DNA of 58,416 nucleotides from Blastococcus sp. KM273128 (GTDB lineage Bacteria; Actinomycetota; Actinomycetes; Mycobacteriales; Geodermatophilaceae), in the NCBI RefSeq assembly GCF_021698975.1, contig NZ_SSXA01000016.1, forward strand, positions 1 to 58,416, given 5' to 3'. The notes beneath the pieces are model-generated. The model did no database searches. It saw only the letters and a list, made by a program, of their open reading frames with translations, and was not told the origin of the DNA. Positions 32,109-40,481 of the stretch are shown here, piece after piece. The number at the start of each line of letters is the position of its first letter. Position 1 is the first letter of the stretch. The position numbers were made by a program, and so were the translations under genes.

Positions 32109-33431
32109 TCAGATGAGCGCCGGCAGGACCGGCGCGCGCTCCAGCGCATCGATGTGCGGGTAGACCGGGCACGTGGTGACCCGCTCGTAGGGCGCGAAGG
32201 TGTCCCAGCGGGGCTGCGCGCGGAGCCATTCGCCGAAGGGGTTGTTGTCGCTCCAGAAGTCCCCGCTCAGGATCCGCGCGAAGTGCGGGTCGCCCTCGAT
32301 GGAGAAGCCGCGCTGGTGCAGGTAGGCGCCCAGGCGGTAGTCCGACTCGTAGTAGGCGGAGATCAGCCTGGTGTAGGTGTCGTAGCCGGTCTTGTACAGG
32401 CACGCGTACGCCGCCTGGAGCTCCTCCTCGCGCTCCGGACCGCGCAGGATCGCGTCGACGGCCCGGGCCGCCTCCCGGCCCGAAAGCATGGCCAGGAAGG
32501 TGCCGCCGGAGAAGATCGGGTCGATGAAGTGGCCGGCGTCGCCGGCCATCGTCCACCCGGGGCCGGTCACGACGTCCGAGAAGTAGCAGTAGTCCGACTC
32601 GACGTGGAGGTCCCGGCGCGGGGTCGCTCCCGCCAGCCGGGCGACGATCCGGGGGACCCGGCTGATGTGCTCGTCCAGCACCTCCTCCGCGCTCGCGGCG
32701 GCCCTGAGCGCCGTGGCGGGCATGACGGCGCCGATGCTGATGACGTCGGACCAGATGGGGATGGCCCACACCCAGCCGTCGGGGTGCCCGCCGACCTGGA
32801 TGTCCCCCTCGTGGCCCGGGTTCGCCGACTCGTCGAGACCGTCGTAGTGCCGGAAGACCGCGACGTTCTGCAGCCACGGGATGGACCGGCGCGTCCGGAA
32901 CGTCTTGGCGGTCTTCGCGGCCCGGCCGCCCGCGTCGAGGAGGTGGCCCGCCCGGACCTCGTGGACGACGCCGGCGTGCTCGTACCGCACCCCGACGACC
33001 CGCTCACCCTCGATGAAGAGCTCGTCCACCACCGCCCGTTCGAGCAGCTGCGCGCCGGCGGCGACGGCGTGCCTGATGAGCAGGTTGTCGAAGTGCCCGC
33101 GCTCGACCTGGAAGACGGCCGGCTGCCGACCCTCTCCCTGGTCGGCGAAGTCGGTCCTCCGGAAGTCCCCGTTCGGGAAGATGAACTCGGCGCCGCGCTT
33201 GACGGGGTACCCGGCAGCCAGGATCGCCGGCCACAGGTCCATCTCCCGGACCAGCTCCGCGGTGTAGGGCACCTGGGACTCGCCGACGTGGAACCGGGGC
33301 AGCGAGCGCCGCTCGAGGACCAGGACCGACCTCCCCGCCCGGGCGAGGTGGTAGGCGGCGACGGCCCCCGCGGGCCCCGCTCCGATGATGATCACGTCCA
33401 CCGCGCCGGAACCGTTCTCCGTGCCTGACAT
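32109..33431 (-). CDS. Flavin-dependent halogenase (phenol/pyrrole type)
   Basis: A 440-residue flavoprotein of the tryptophan-halogenase superfamily. The FAD motif IIGAGPAGAVAAYHLARAG is at 15-33. RFHVGESQVPYT and a lysine in YPVKRGAEF (about 82) match the catalytic-Lys region of phenolic halogenases such as PltA and CndH. The halogenase signature WxWxIP appears as GWVWAIP (near 222), and MAGDAGHFIDPIFSGG (near 300) binds FAD. It is FADH2-dependent and would need a flavin reductase; an FMN reductase gene lies at 45525, outside the operon. It leads halogenase, BBE oxidase and toroid protein. The ATG follows GAGAGGGAGCAGCG. Confidence 0.83.
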   Translation of the reverse strand: MSGTENGSGAVDVIIIGAGPAGAVAAYHLARAGRSVLVLERRSLPRFHVGESQVPYTAELVREMDLWPAILAAGYPVKRGAEFIFPNGDFRRTDFADQGEGRQPAVFQVERGHFDNLLIRHAVAAGAQLLERAVVDELFIEGERVVGVRYEHAGVVHEVRAGHLLDAGGRAAKTAKTFRTRRSIPWLQNVAVFRHYDGLDESANPGHEGDIQVGGHPDGWVWAIPIWSDVISIGAVMPATALRAAASAEEVLDEHISRVPRIVARLAGATPRRDLHVESDYCYFSDVVTGPGWTMAGDAGHFIDPIFSGGTFLAMLSGREAARAVDAILRGPEREEELQAAYACLYKTGYDTYTRLISAYYESDYRLGAYLHQRGFSIEGDPHFARILSGDFWSDNNPFGEWLRAQPRWDTFAPYERVTTCPVYPHIDALERAPVLPALI

Positions 33432-33533
33432 CGCTGCTCCCTCTCGTCGGTCCGCGGCCCGTGCGCGGTGCTGCCGGTGCGCCGGCAGCGCCGGCCCGTG
33501 CTGGGAAGCTTTTTCAGGGCGACCCCCCACGAC

Positions 33534-33551
33534 ATCCCGCATCCGCGGGAT
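33534..33551. promoter_or_regulatory. Candidate cluster operator, site C (perfect inverted repeat)
   Basis: ATCCCGC-ATCC-GCGGGAT: 7-bp perfect arms around 4 nt, 103-120 bp upstream of the halogenase start (33431) in the 183-bp gap after the antiporter gene. It shares ATCCCG-N-ATCC-N-CG with site A. Confidence 0.5.
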
Positions 33552-33614
33552 CTGACGGCGGGAGGTGCGGCCGGCACGGGACCGGCGGAGGACGTCACCG
33601 TCCGACGCGCCGTC

Positions 33615-34994
33615 TCACGACGCCGGGGGGTGCGGCCGCTCGGCGGCGGTGGTGCCCGGCGCCACTGCGCCGGGCACCCACATCGCGTGGGCCTGCTCCC
33701 GGATGCGCTCGGCCGGGGTGTGCTCGATGCCGGCCATGGCCCAGCGGAGCAGCGGTGGCGCCATCAGGGACGTCATCACCGCGATCAGGACGATGATCGT
33801 GTACGAGGCGGTGGTCAGCACCCCCAGACGCAGACCGGCCAGGGCCATGACTACTTCCACGACGCCCCGGGCGTTGAGCCCCGCGCCCAGCGCCATGCTC
33901 TCGCGGTGACCGATGCGTGAGAGCCGCCCACCTAGGTAGGCGCCACCGAACTTGCCGATCACCGCGACGGCCAGCACGCCCAGGCCGGCGAGGAGGACCG
34001 CCGGATCCGCCAGCGCCGACAGGTCGATGCGCAGCCCGGCCGTCGCGAGGAAGACGGGAGCACCCACGCTCATCACGAAGGTGCGCAGCGGGGCCAGCGC
34101 GACCGGCGACACCACGCCGTCGGCGAGCGGCTTACCGAGCAGCACGCCGGCCACGAACGCCCCGAACACCGGCTCGAGGCCCAGGAACTGGGTCGCCGCG
34201 GCCCCGCCGAGGATGACCGCCACCGCCGTGGCCGACGTCGCGCCGGCAGTGCTGCTGCGATCCGCCCGGCGCAGCAGCGCACGCACCAGCGGGCGCCCGA
34301 CCAGGGCGCACCCGGCGATGACGGCGGCCAGCACGCCCACCGCCGACGCCACCTCCCAGCCGTGCACCGCCCCGGTGGCCATGGCGGAGACCACCGAGAG
34401 CAGGAGCCAGGCCACCGCGTCGTCGACCATGCCGGCGGTGAGGGTCAGCTGGCCGACGTCCCGATGCATCAGACCCAGGTCGGACAGCGTCTTGGCGATC
34501 ACCGGGATCGCGCTCACGCACAGGGCCACGCCGATGAAGAACGCGAACGTGGCACGGTCGGAGGTGCCCATGAGTTCGGCGGGCAGGAAGAAGCCCACGG
34601 CGATGCCGAGTCCCAGGGGCAGGCACAGCCCTCCCAGGCTGACCCGCAGCGCGTCCGCGCCCCGCCGCCGCACCAGCTGCAGATCGAGCTGGGACCCGGT
34701 GAAGCCGACCAGGAGCAGCACACCGAGCTGGGCGACGGCGTCGAGCATGTGGCTCTGCTCCACCGAGTGGGGGAACAGGCTGTCCCAGGCGCCGGGGAAG
34801 GCGGCCCCCAGCACGGAGGGGCCGAGCAGCACACCGGCCAGCAGCTCCCCGACGACCGAGGGCATCGACCACCGCACCGCCAGCCTGCCCAGGACCATCG
34901 CGACGCTGAGCAGCAGGACGAGCTGCAGCAGGAACGTCAGCAGCTCGGCGTGCGCGACCTGCGGCAGTGGTTGGAACGATCCCGCGCTCAGCAT
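33615..34994 (-). CDS. CPA2-family cation:proton antiporter (KefB-like)
   Basis: A 459-residue membrane protein with about twelve helices: SMPSVVGELLAGVLLGPSVLG near residue 43, GLMHRDVGQLTLTAGMVDDA (paired-Asp region of helix 5) near 175 and GHRESMALGAGLNARGVVEV near 365. There is no TrkA-N or RCK domain. CPA2 antiporters exchange Na+ or K+ for protons. Similar genes recur inside antibiotic clusters, where they are assumed to support efflux or self-protection. ATG 34994 follows GGAGAGAAGGACGCGGGA. It lies between the FMO and halogenase genes, with no larger gap before it than in the rest of the run. Confidence 0.88.
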   Translation of the reverse strand: MLSAGSFQPLPQVAHAELLTFLLQLVLLLSVAMVLGRLAVRWSMPSVVGELLAGVLLGPSVLGAAFPGAWDSLFPHSVEQSHMLDAVAQLGVLLLVGFTGSQLDLQLVRRRGADALRVSLGGLCLPLGLGIAVGFFLPAELMGTSDRATFAFFIGVALCVSAIPVIAKTLSDLGLMHRDVGQLTLTAGMVDDAVAWLLLSVVSAMATGAVHGWEVASAVGVLAAVIAGCALVGRPLVRALLRRADRSSTAGATSATAVAVILGGAAATQFLGLEPVFGAFVAGVLLGKPLADGVVSPVALAPLRTFVMSVGAPVFLATAGLRIDLSALADPAVLLAGLGVLAVAVIGKFGGAYLGGRLSRIGHRESMALGAGLNARGVVEVVMALAGLRLGVLTTASYTIIVLIAVMTSLMAPPLLRWAMAGIEHTPAERIREQAHAMWVPGAVAPGTTAAERPHPPAS

Positions 34995-35089
34995 TCCCGC
35001 GTCCTTCTCTCCGGTGACGTCGGTGGGGTGCAGGCCCCGGGCGAGGCGGACCCGTCCGTCGCGTGGGGTCCCGCTGCCGCGGCGCGGCC

Positions 35090-36289
35090 TCAGCCGGCGA
35101 TCGAGGCCTCCGCCGTCCACCCCTCGGTGACGTCGTGGCCGAACAGCCAGGCCTGGGTGCGGACGTCGGCCGTGCGGCCCAGGACCGCGTCGCGCTCCCG
35201 CTGCTCGGGGCCGTCGGGCAGGTGCAGCATCTGCGTGTTCCGACGGGACGTCCGGTGCACCTCCTCGGTGCGGGCCCGCCGGAGCTCCTCGTAGCCCAGG
35301 AGCGCCGGGGCGACCTCCCCGGTGGCGATACCCCGGAGCCCCCGGGCGAGGACCATGGCGTCCTCGATGGCCTGATTGGCCCCCTGCGCCAGGAACGGCA
35401 GCATCGGGTGTGCCGCGTCGCCGACGAGGGTCGTCCGGGCGGTGCTCCACCGGTGCAGGACCTCGCGGTCGTGCAGGGCCCACCGGGTGACCTCTTCCGC
35501 CGCCGCCAGGATCCGGTCGACCACGGGGTGCCAGTCCCAGTACCGGGCGCGGAGCTCGCTGGCGGAGCCGGGAGCGGTCCAGGACTCGTCGCCCGCGGTG
35601 GACGCGGGGATGGTGGCGCCGAAGCTGATCAGCCGGCCGCCGCGGACGGGGTAGCAGACCAGGTGCTGGCCCGGACCGAGCCACAGCTGCACCCGCGGAT
35701 CGGCCGCGAGCTCGGGCACCGCCGTCCCGGGGACGAGGCCCCGGACGATGTGCTGGCCGGAGAACGTCGGCTCGTCGTCGGCCACCAGGCGGCGCAGGAC
35801 GGAGCGGATGCCGTCGGCGCCGATGCCGACGTCGACCGTCGTGGTGCTCCCGTCCGAGTGCCGGAGCGCGACACCGTCCGGACCTTCGACTGCGCCGACG
35901 CAGCGCCGGCCCAGGTGCACCACCCCGCACGGCAGGTGCTCGACGAGCACGCGGTGCAGGTCGGCGCGGTGGACCGTGTAGTAGGGAGCCCCGAAGAGCT
36001 CCGCGCAGGGCTCGAGGTCCGTGCTGCGCAGGACCGCGCCGTCGTCCCACCGGCGCATCTCGATCCGCCGGGGGCGGACGGCCACCGCGTCCAGCGACGG
36101 CCCGAGCCCCAGCCGGTGCAGGACGCGCGCGGCGTTGGGCGCCACCTGGATGCCCGCGCCCACGTCGGCGAACTGACCGGCCTGCTCGAACACGTGGCAG
36201 TCGGCGCCCGAGGCGATCAGCGTGTTCGCCACCGTCAGGCCGGCGATCCCGGCACCCACGATGCCGATGCGCAATCCCTCGGTGCTCAC
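35090..36289 (-). CDS. FAD-dependent monooxygenase (salicylate/3-hydroxybenzoate hydroxylase type)
   Basis: A 399-residue class A flavoprotein hydroxylase. FAD motif IVGAGIAGLTVANTLIASG (about 9-27), QVAPNAARVLHRLGLG near 48, DG motif VGIGADGIRSVLRRLV near 157 and GD motif TLVGDAAHPMLPFLAQGANQ (about 292-311). This subgroup hydroxylates or decarboxylatively hydroxylates small aromatic acids with NAD(P)H. Comparable enzymes hydroxylate 3-amino-4-hydroxybenzoate in platensimycin-type pathways, a role that would fit the GriI/GriH genes upstream in the same operon. It is preceded by the ligase gene. Confidence 0.88.
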   Translation of the reverse strand: MSTEGLRIGIVGAGIAGLTVANTLIASGADCHVFEQAGQFADVGAGIQVAPNAARVLHRLGLGPSLDAVAVRPRRIEMRRWDDGAVLRSTDLEPCAELFGAPYYTVHRADLHRVLVEHLPCGVVHLGRRCVGAVEGPDGVALRHSDGSTTTVDVGIGADGIRSVLRRLVADDEPTFSGQHIVRGLVPGTAVPELAADPRVQLWLGPGQHLVCYPVRGGRLISFGATIPASTAGDESWTAPGSASELRARYWDWHPVVDRILAAAEEVTRWALHDREVLHRWSTARTTLVGDAAHPMLPFLAQGANQAIEDAMVLARGLRGIATGEVAPALLGYEELRRARTEEVHRTSRRNTQMLHLPDGPEQRERDAVLGRTADVRTQAWLFGHDVTEGWTAEASIAG

Positions 36290-36352
36290 CGTTCTCCCTC
36301 CGTGGGTGGCCCGCCCCGCCCCGCACCGCGGGCCGTGGCCGGCCGCCCGTGA

Positions 36353-37666
36353 TCAGTAGTAGAGGAGCCCCTTGTCCCAGGGCTCGTCGGCGCCGAAGAG
36401 GCTGCGGGGCTTCATGACGTCCTGGACCGAGGTCAGCACGTCGGCCGGCACGAGCGTCCCGGGCGGGACCGTGCCGACCGTGGGCCGGACCCCGAGGACC
36501 CGGTGGACGGCAGCCGCCAGCTCGTCCCGCGCGGCGTCGGCGTACCGCGGCGGCACCTCCAGCTCGAGGCGCAGCCCGTCCGGCTCGGCCCGCCCGCGCC
36601 AGAACACCACCTGGTACTCCGCGGGCAGCCCGAAGACGAGCTCCTCCAGGTCGTGCTGGGTGACCCGCGCCGGCCCAGCCGGGTAGGCGAACGCGGACCG
36701 GCCGAGCACGCGGACGGTGGGGAGGTGCCAGCCGCAGCCGCAGCCGGCGTAGGAGACCTCCACGTCGTCCCCGAGGTTGTAGCGGAGCAGCGGCATCGCC
36801 GTCCGGTAGAGCGGGGTGACCACGAGCTGGCCGGAGCCCTCCCGGGTGACCCGCCCGGTGCCCGGGTCCAGCACCTCGAAGACGGCGCGGTCGGCCCACA
36901 GGTGCAGGCGGCCGGACGGGCACTCGCCCGCCAGGCTGCCGGTCTCGGTGGAGCCGTACTCCTCCACCACGGGAACGCCCCAGATCTCGCTGATGCGCCG
37001 GCGTCGCGCGTCGCTGAGCGGCTCCCCGCCCACGAAGAGCGCCCGCAGCCCCGGGAAGTCCCGGCCCGGTTCCAGCCCGGCGGCCCGGGCAGCGGCGGCC
37101 CACATGAGCGTCTCGGTCGGCATGGACCAGGTGAGGCTGACGCCGAGATCCCGGAGCACCCGGACGACGCGGGAGTAGGGCATGGCCAGGGACCGGTTGT
37201 CCCCCGGCACGACCGTGGCCCCCCGGGAGCGCGCCGCTGCGTGGGCGAGGTGCCCGGTGATCATCAGGGCGTACGGCGTGCGCACCAGGAACACGTCCTC
37301 GGGCGTGATGCCGACCCACTTGCGGGCGTACCGCTCGGTCAGGTCGACCCAGTCCTCGGCCGTGTAGTAGGACGGTGTCGGCCGGCCCGCGGTGCCGCTG
37401 GACTCGTGGTAGGTGGCCAGCTCGCGCTTGTCGACGGCGAGCATGCCGAACGGGTAGGCGTTGCGCAGGTCGTCCTTCTCCGTGAGCGGCAGGTCGGCCA
37501 GGTCGGCGACGGTCTGCGGCAGCGCGGAGGCGTCGAGGGCCCTGGAGTAGAACGGCGAGCGCACGGCTGCGCGCAGCAACTGCGGCAGCTGCTTCTCCTG
37601 CAGTCGCAGGACCTCGTCGATGCTGTCCCAGTCACCCAGCTGGGGCAGGACGGAGTTCTCGGGCAT
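36353..37666 (-). CDS. PaaK-like AMP-forming aryl-acid ligase
   Basis: A 437-residue adenylate-forming enzyme of the phenylacetate-CoA ligase family. Phosphate loop YHESSGTAGRPTPSYYT (about 89-105), GGEPLSDARRRR near 213, A5 motif VEEYGSTETGSLAGE (about 233), and the Zn-type cysteine cluster AGCGCGWHLPTVRVLGR near 320. The usual PaaK C-terminal domain follows. In benzoxazole pathways (NatL2, ClxC types) such ligases activate an ortho-aminophenol acid and join it to a second unit. It begins 2 nt after the amidohydrolase stop, so the pair is coupled, as expected for that chemistry. Ordinary aryl-CoA ligase activity is the alternative. Confidence 0.85.
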   Translation of the reverse strand: MPENSVLPQLGDWDSIDEVLRLQEKQLPQLLRAAVRSPFYSRALDASALPQTVADLADLPLTEKDDLRNAYPFGMLAVDKRELATYHESSGTAGRPTPSYYTAEDWVDLTERYARKWVGITPEDVFLVRTPYALMITGHLAHAAARSRGATVVPGDNRSLAMPYSRVVRVLRDLGVSLTWSMPTETLMWAAAARAAGLEPGRDFPGLRALFVGGEPLSDARRRRISEIWGVPVVEEYGSTETGSLAGECPSGRLHLWADRAVFEVLDPGTGRVTREGSGQLVVTPLYRTAMPLLRYNLGDDVEVSYAGCGCGWHLPTVRVLGRSAFAYPAGPARVTQHDLEELVFGLPAEYQVVFWRGRAEPDGLRLELEVPPRYADAARDELAAAVHRVLGVRPTVGTVPPGTLVPADVLTSVQDVMKPRSLFGADEPWDKGLLYY

Positions 37667-37668
37667 GG

Positions 37669-38436
37669 CTAGCTGGACCTCCGCAGCAGTCGGTCGGCGT
37701 TGGTCGACAGGACCCTGCGCCGGTCGTCCGGTTCCAGATCGAGGGCGGCGATCTTGGCGAGCTCCACCCGAGGGTCCTGGAGGGGCCACTCGGTCCCGAA
37801 CAGGACGCGATCGGCGCCGAGCCGCGCCACGGCCGCAGCCGCGGTGCGCGTGTAGCAGCCCGAGGTCTCCGCGAAGACGTTCGGGCTGTCGCGGATCCTC
37901 TCGACCGACCAGACGTCGATGCCGACGAAGCCGCAGTGCCCGAGCACGAAGTCGGTGTCCGGGAACTCCCGGGCGAGCACGGCGAGGTCCGCGGCGGTCG
38001 TGCCCGGCCGGCCGAGGCAGACCACGTACACCGGGTGCCCGTGCCGGCCGGCCACCTCGACCCACGCCCGGGTGCGCTCATCGGTCAGGGCGACGCCGTG
38101 GACCGCCGGGGAGAGCTCGAGCCCGTAGCAGCCGGCGGCGACCCGGGCGTACTCCGACGGCGGCCGGTGCGGGTTGCCGAAGAACATGGGCAGGAGCCGC
38201 CCTCCGGACTCGGCGCAGACGGCCAGCAGGCCGGCGTTGTCGGCGTCGACGTCGACGAAGCCCCCCTCCATGATCTGGGTGGCCAGCGTGTCGAGGTCCA
38301 CGGCACCGGCCGCCACGACGACCGCCCGGGCGATGCCGTGCCGGTCCATCTCCGCCAGCAGCCGTGTCACGGCCGCGGCCGAGGGCAGGACCCGGGCGTG
38401 GAAGTCGACGACCTCCTCGGGCGCGGTGGTCGTCAC
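37669..38436 (-). CDS. Amidohydrolase-fold protein with altered metal-binding residues (possible benzoxazole cyclase)
   Basis: A 255-residue amidohydrolase_2-type TIM barrel. Usual metal ligands are only partly kept: the first motif is VVDFHARV (H13 kept, second His replaced by R15), the mid-barrel His position reads YVVCLGRPG, the next His is kept in FVLGHCGFVG, and the terminal Asp is Glu in LFGTEWP. In nataxazole and closoxazole biosynthesis an amidohydrolase-type protein (NatAM, ClxD) closes the oxazole ring after the ligase step. The adjacent PaaK-like ligase makes that the leading hypothesis. The GTG start overlaps the GriH-like stop (GTGA). A decarboxylase or hydrolase role is less likely given the ligand losses. 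Confidence 0.75.
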   Translation of the reverse strand: MTTTAPEEVVDFHARVLPSAAAVTRLLAEMDRHGIARAVVVAAGAVDLDTLATQIMEGGFVDVDADNAGLLAVCAESGGRLLPMFFGNPHRPPSEYARVAAGCYGLELSPAVHGVALTDERTRAWVEVAGRHGHPVYVVCLGRPGTTAADLAVLAREFPDTDFVLGHCGFVGIDVWSVERIRDSPNVFAETSGCYTRTAAAAVARLGADRVLFGTEWPLQDPRVELAKIAALDLEPDDRRRVLSTNADRLLRRSS

Positions 38437-39542
38437 TGCTCGAGGCAGAACTCGTCGATGGGGTACCCGACGTGCCGGTCCTCCTCGGGCTGGTAGCCCA
38501 GCAGGACGTCGCCCGGCTTGAGGTGCGTGCTGTTGTGCACGACCCCGCCCGGCCCGAGGACGCGGACGTGCCAGTCGTCCTGCAGGATCAGGTTCACCGC
38601 GCGACCGTCGGGCGCCACGGCGTCGATCTGGAGCAGCGGCCGGGTCTCGATCTTGACCCGCCCCACCGTGACCAGGCGGGTCTGGCCCTTGACGTCGACG
38701 GCCAGCACCTTGCCGCCGCTGCGCAGCTCGCTGAGGTAGTTGGTGCGGCCGTCCTTGGAGAGCGTGTAGGAGTGGATGGCGCCGGCGTTCACCCGGAACG
38801 GACGCGTCGGCATGTAGGGCAGCGGGTGGGTCTCGCTGACGCAGAGGATCATGCCCTTCGAGTGCGAGCCGACCAGCAGGCCCTCGTCCTCCCGCAGGTA
38901 GGTGCAGGTGTCGACGCAGGCGCGCTGCCCCATGCCGACGTGGGTGATGCCCACCACCTTCAGCTCGACGAGGTTGAGCTCCTGCTCCACGTCCGTGGCA
39001 GCCGCCCGGAGGTCGGTGCCGTCGCCGACCCTGGCGGCCGGCATGAGCACCCCGTCGGACCCCCGCTCGAGGACACCGAAGACGATCTCCGCCTCCTCGA
39101 CGTCCTCCACCGCGGTGATCATCTGCCCCGGGGCGCCCTCGGCGGCGGCCAGCACGATCTCCAGCGGGATCTTCGTCGGATCGCGGAAGAGGAGGACCGA
39201 CCACGGCTCCGACCGCGTCGCCTGGCACGCCTCCTCGAGGGTGTCGGCGTCCACGATCTCCACGAAGCGCCCGAAGGTGGTCCCCGGGTGCTGCTGCCGC
39301 AGCTGCCCCGTGGTCACACCGTGCCGGGCCTGGTCGACGAGGACGATGTCGACGCCGTCCAGGTCGTCGGGGAGCTCGGGCCCCGACGGCAGCAGCGCCC
39401 GCTTCACCGTCGGTGGCAGGTCGGCGAGGTGGGCCGCGTCATCGCTGAGGACGGCGTCGATGCGCTGGTGCACCGCCTCCTCCAGCACGGCGGCGCGCAC
39501 CGCTTCGTCGGTCCGGCGGATGTCCAGCCAGCAGAGCTTCAC
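38433..39542 (-). CDS. griH: GriH-type 3-amino-4-hydroxybenzoate synthase (DHQ synthase II family)
   Basis: A 369-residue member of the 3-dehydroquinate synthase II family (archaeal AroB-prime). Typical segments are KIPLEIVLAAAEG, VLERGSDGVLMP, GMGQRACVDTC near 205, VGSHSKGMILCVSETHPLPY near 225 and FRVNAGAIHSYTL near 248. In actinobacteria this family occurs mainly as GriH, which converts the GriI C7 product to 3-amino-4-hydroxybenzoic acid in grixazone, manumycin-type and platensimycin-type pathways. Since bacteria use a different AroB for primary metabolism, a GriH role is much more likely. It is flanked by the GriI-like aldolase (46 nt before) and the amidohydrolase (4-nt overlap). Confidence 0.92.
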   Translation of the reverse strand: MKLCWLDIRRTDEAVRAAVLEEAVHQRIDAVLSDDAAHLADLPPTVKRALLPSGPELPDDLDGVDIVLVDQARHGVTTGQLRQQHPGTTFGRFVEIVDADTLEEACQATRSEPWSVLLFRDPTKIPLEIVLAAAEGAPGQMITAVEDVEEAEIVFGVLERGSDGVLMPAARVGDGTDLRAAATDVEQELNLVELKVVGITHVGMGQRACVDTCTYLREDEGLLVGSHSKGMILCVSETHPLPYMPTRPFRVNAGAIHSYTLSKDGRTNYLSELRSGGKVLAVDVKGQTRLVTVGRVKIETRPLLQIDAVAPDGRAVNLILQDDWHVRVLGPGGVVHNSTHLKPGDVLLGYQPEEDRHVGYPIDEFCLEQ

Positions 39543-39588
39543 GGCTTTCTCCTAGGGTCGTCGCCCGGGATGGGCGAGGTCGGTGCGA

Positions 39589-40425
39589 TCAGCCCGCCAG
39601 CGCCGGCGGGCGCGACAGGTCCAGCGTGGAGTCGTGGAACAGCGGGACGAGGTCCGCGGTCGTGTGGGCCCGCTCGGCGATCTGCCGGGCGACGTCGCCG
39701 GGGTCACGGGCCTGGAAGACGTTGCGCCCCATGGCCAAGCCACCGGCGCCCGACTCGAGCACCTCGTCGACGTAGGCCATGAGCTCCGCGGTGCCCCCGA
39801 CGGGCGCACCGCCGGCGACGAGCACGGGTATGGGGCTGGCCCGGACGACGTCGCGCATGGCCTCGGGGGAACCCGCGTACGGCGTCTTCACCAGGTCGGC
39901 GCCCAGGTCGGCGGCGAGCACGGCGGCGTGTGCGATCAGCTCGGGCGACCGGGGATCGGTGATGCGCGGCCCGCGGGGGTACATCATCGCCAGCAGCGGC
40001 AGGTTCCAGCGATCGCACGCCTCGGCGACCGTCGCCATGTCGCCCACCTGGCGGGCCTCGTCCCGCGAGCCGAGGTTGACGTGCACGCTGACGGCGTCGG
40101 CACCCAGGCGCAGCGCCTCGGCGACGGTGGCCACGAGGTACTTGGCGTCCGGGTCGGCGGCGTGCGCGGTGCTCGCGCTCAGGTGCACGATCAGCGCGGT
40201 GTCGGTGAAGGAGCTGGGGTCCACGGCGCGCAAGGCCCCCTTGTGCAGCACGATGGCGTCCACGCCGCTGAGCGACAGCTGCGTCACCAGGTGGCGGACG
40301 TCCCCGGCGCTGGCCCTGATCGGTCCGTCGGTCACCGAGTGGTCGAGCGGGACCACGAGCATGCGGGTCCCGGGCGCGCGGTGCAGGCGCCGCAGCCGGA
40401 GCTCGCGGGAGAAGGGTAGGCACAC
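39589..40425 (-). CDS. griI: GriI-type aldolase (2-amino-4,5-dihydroxy-6-oxo-heptanoate phosphate synthase)
   Basis: A 278-residue class I aldolase of the DhnA family. GriI condenses aspartate semialdehyde with dihydroxyacetone phosphate to form the C7 precursor of 3-amino-4-hydroxybenzoate. Visible catalytic residues are D28 in PLDHSV, Y149 in MMYPRG and Schiff-base Lys180 in GADLVKTPYAGSP, followed by the phosphate-binding VLVAGGAPVG and GLAMGRNVFQ. GTG 40425 follows AGAGAGGAAACGACC. It lies between an aspartate kinase and the GriH-like gene, the arrangement expected for 3,4-AHBA supply. The archaeal ADH synthase of the alternative shikimate entry is the related but less likely function. 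Confidence 0.92.
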   Translation of the reverse strand: MCLPFSRELRLRRLHRAPGTRMLVVPLDHSVTDGPIRASAGDVRHLVTQLSLSGVDAIVLHKGALRAVDPSSFTDTALIVHLSASTAHAADPDAKYLVATVAEALRLGADAVSVHVNLGSRDEARQVGDMATVAEACDRWNLPLLAMMYPRGPRITDPRSPELIAHAAVLAADLGADLVKTPYAGSPEAMRDVVRASPIPVLVAGGAPVGGTAELMAYVDEVLESGAGGLAMGRNVFQARDPGDVARQIAERAHTTADLVPLFHDSTLDLSRPPALAG

Positions 40426-40481
40426 GGTCGTTTCCTCTCTCTCTGGCGCAGACCGGCGGCCTGCGTCCGACGGGCGACGGG

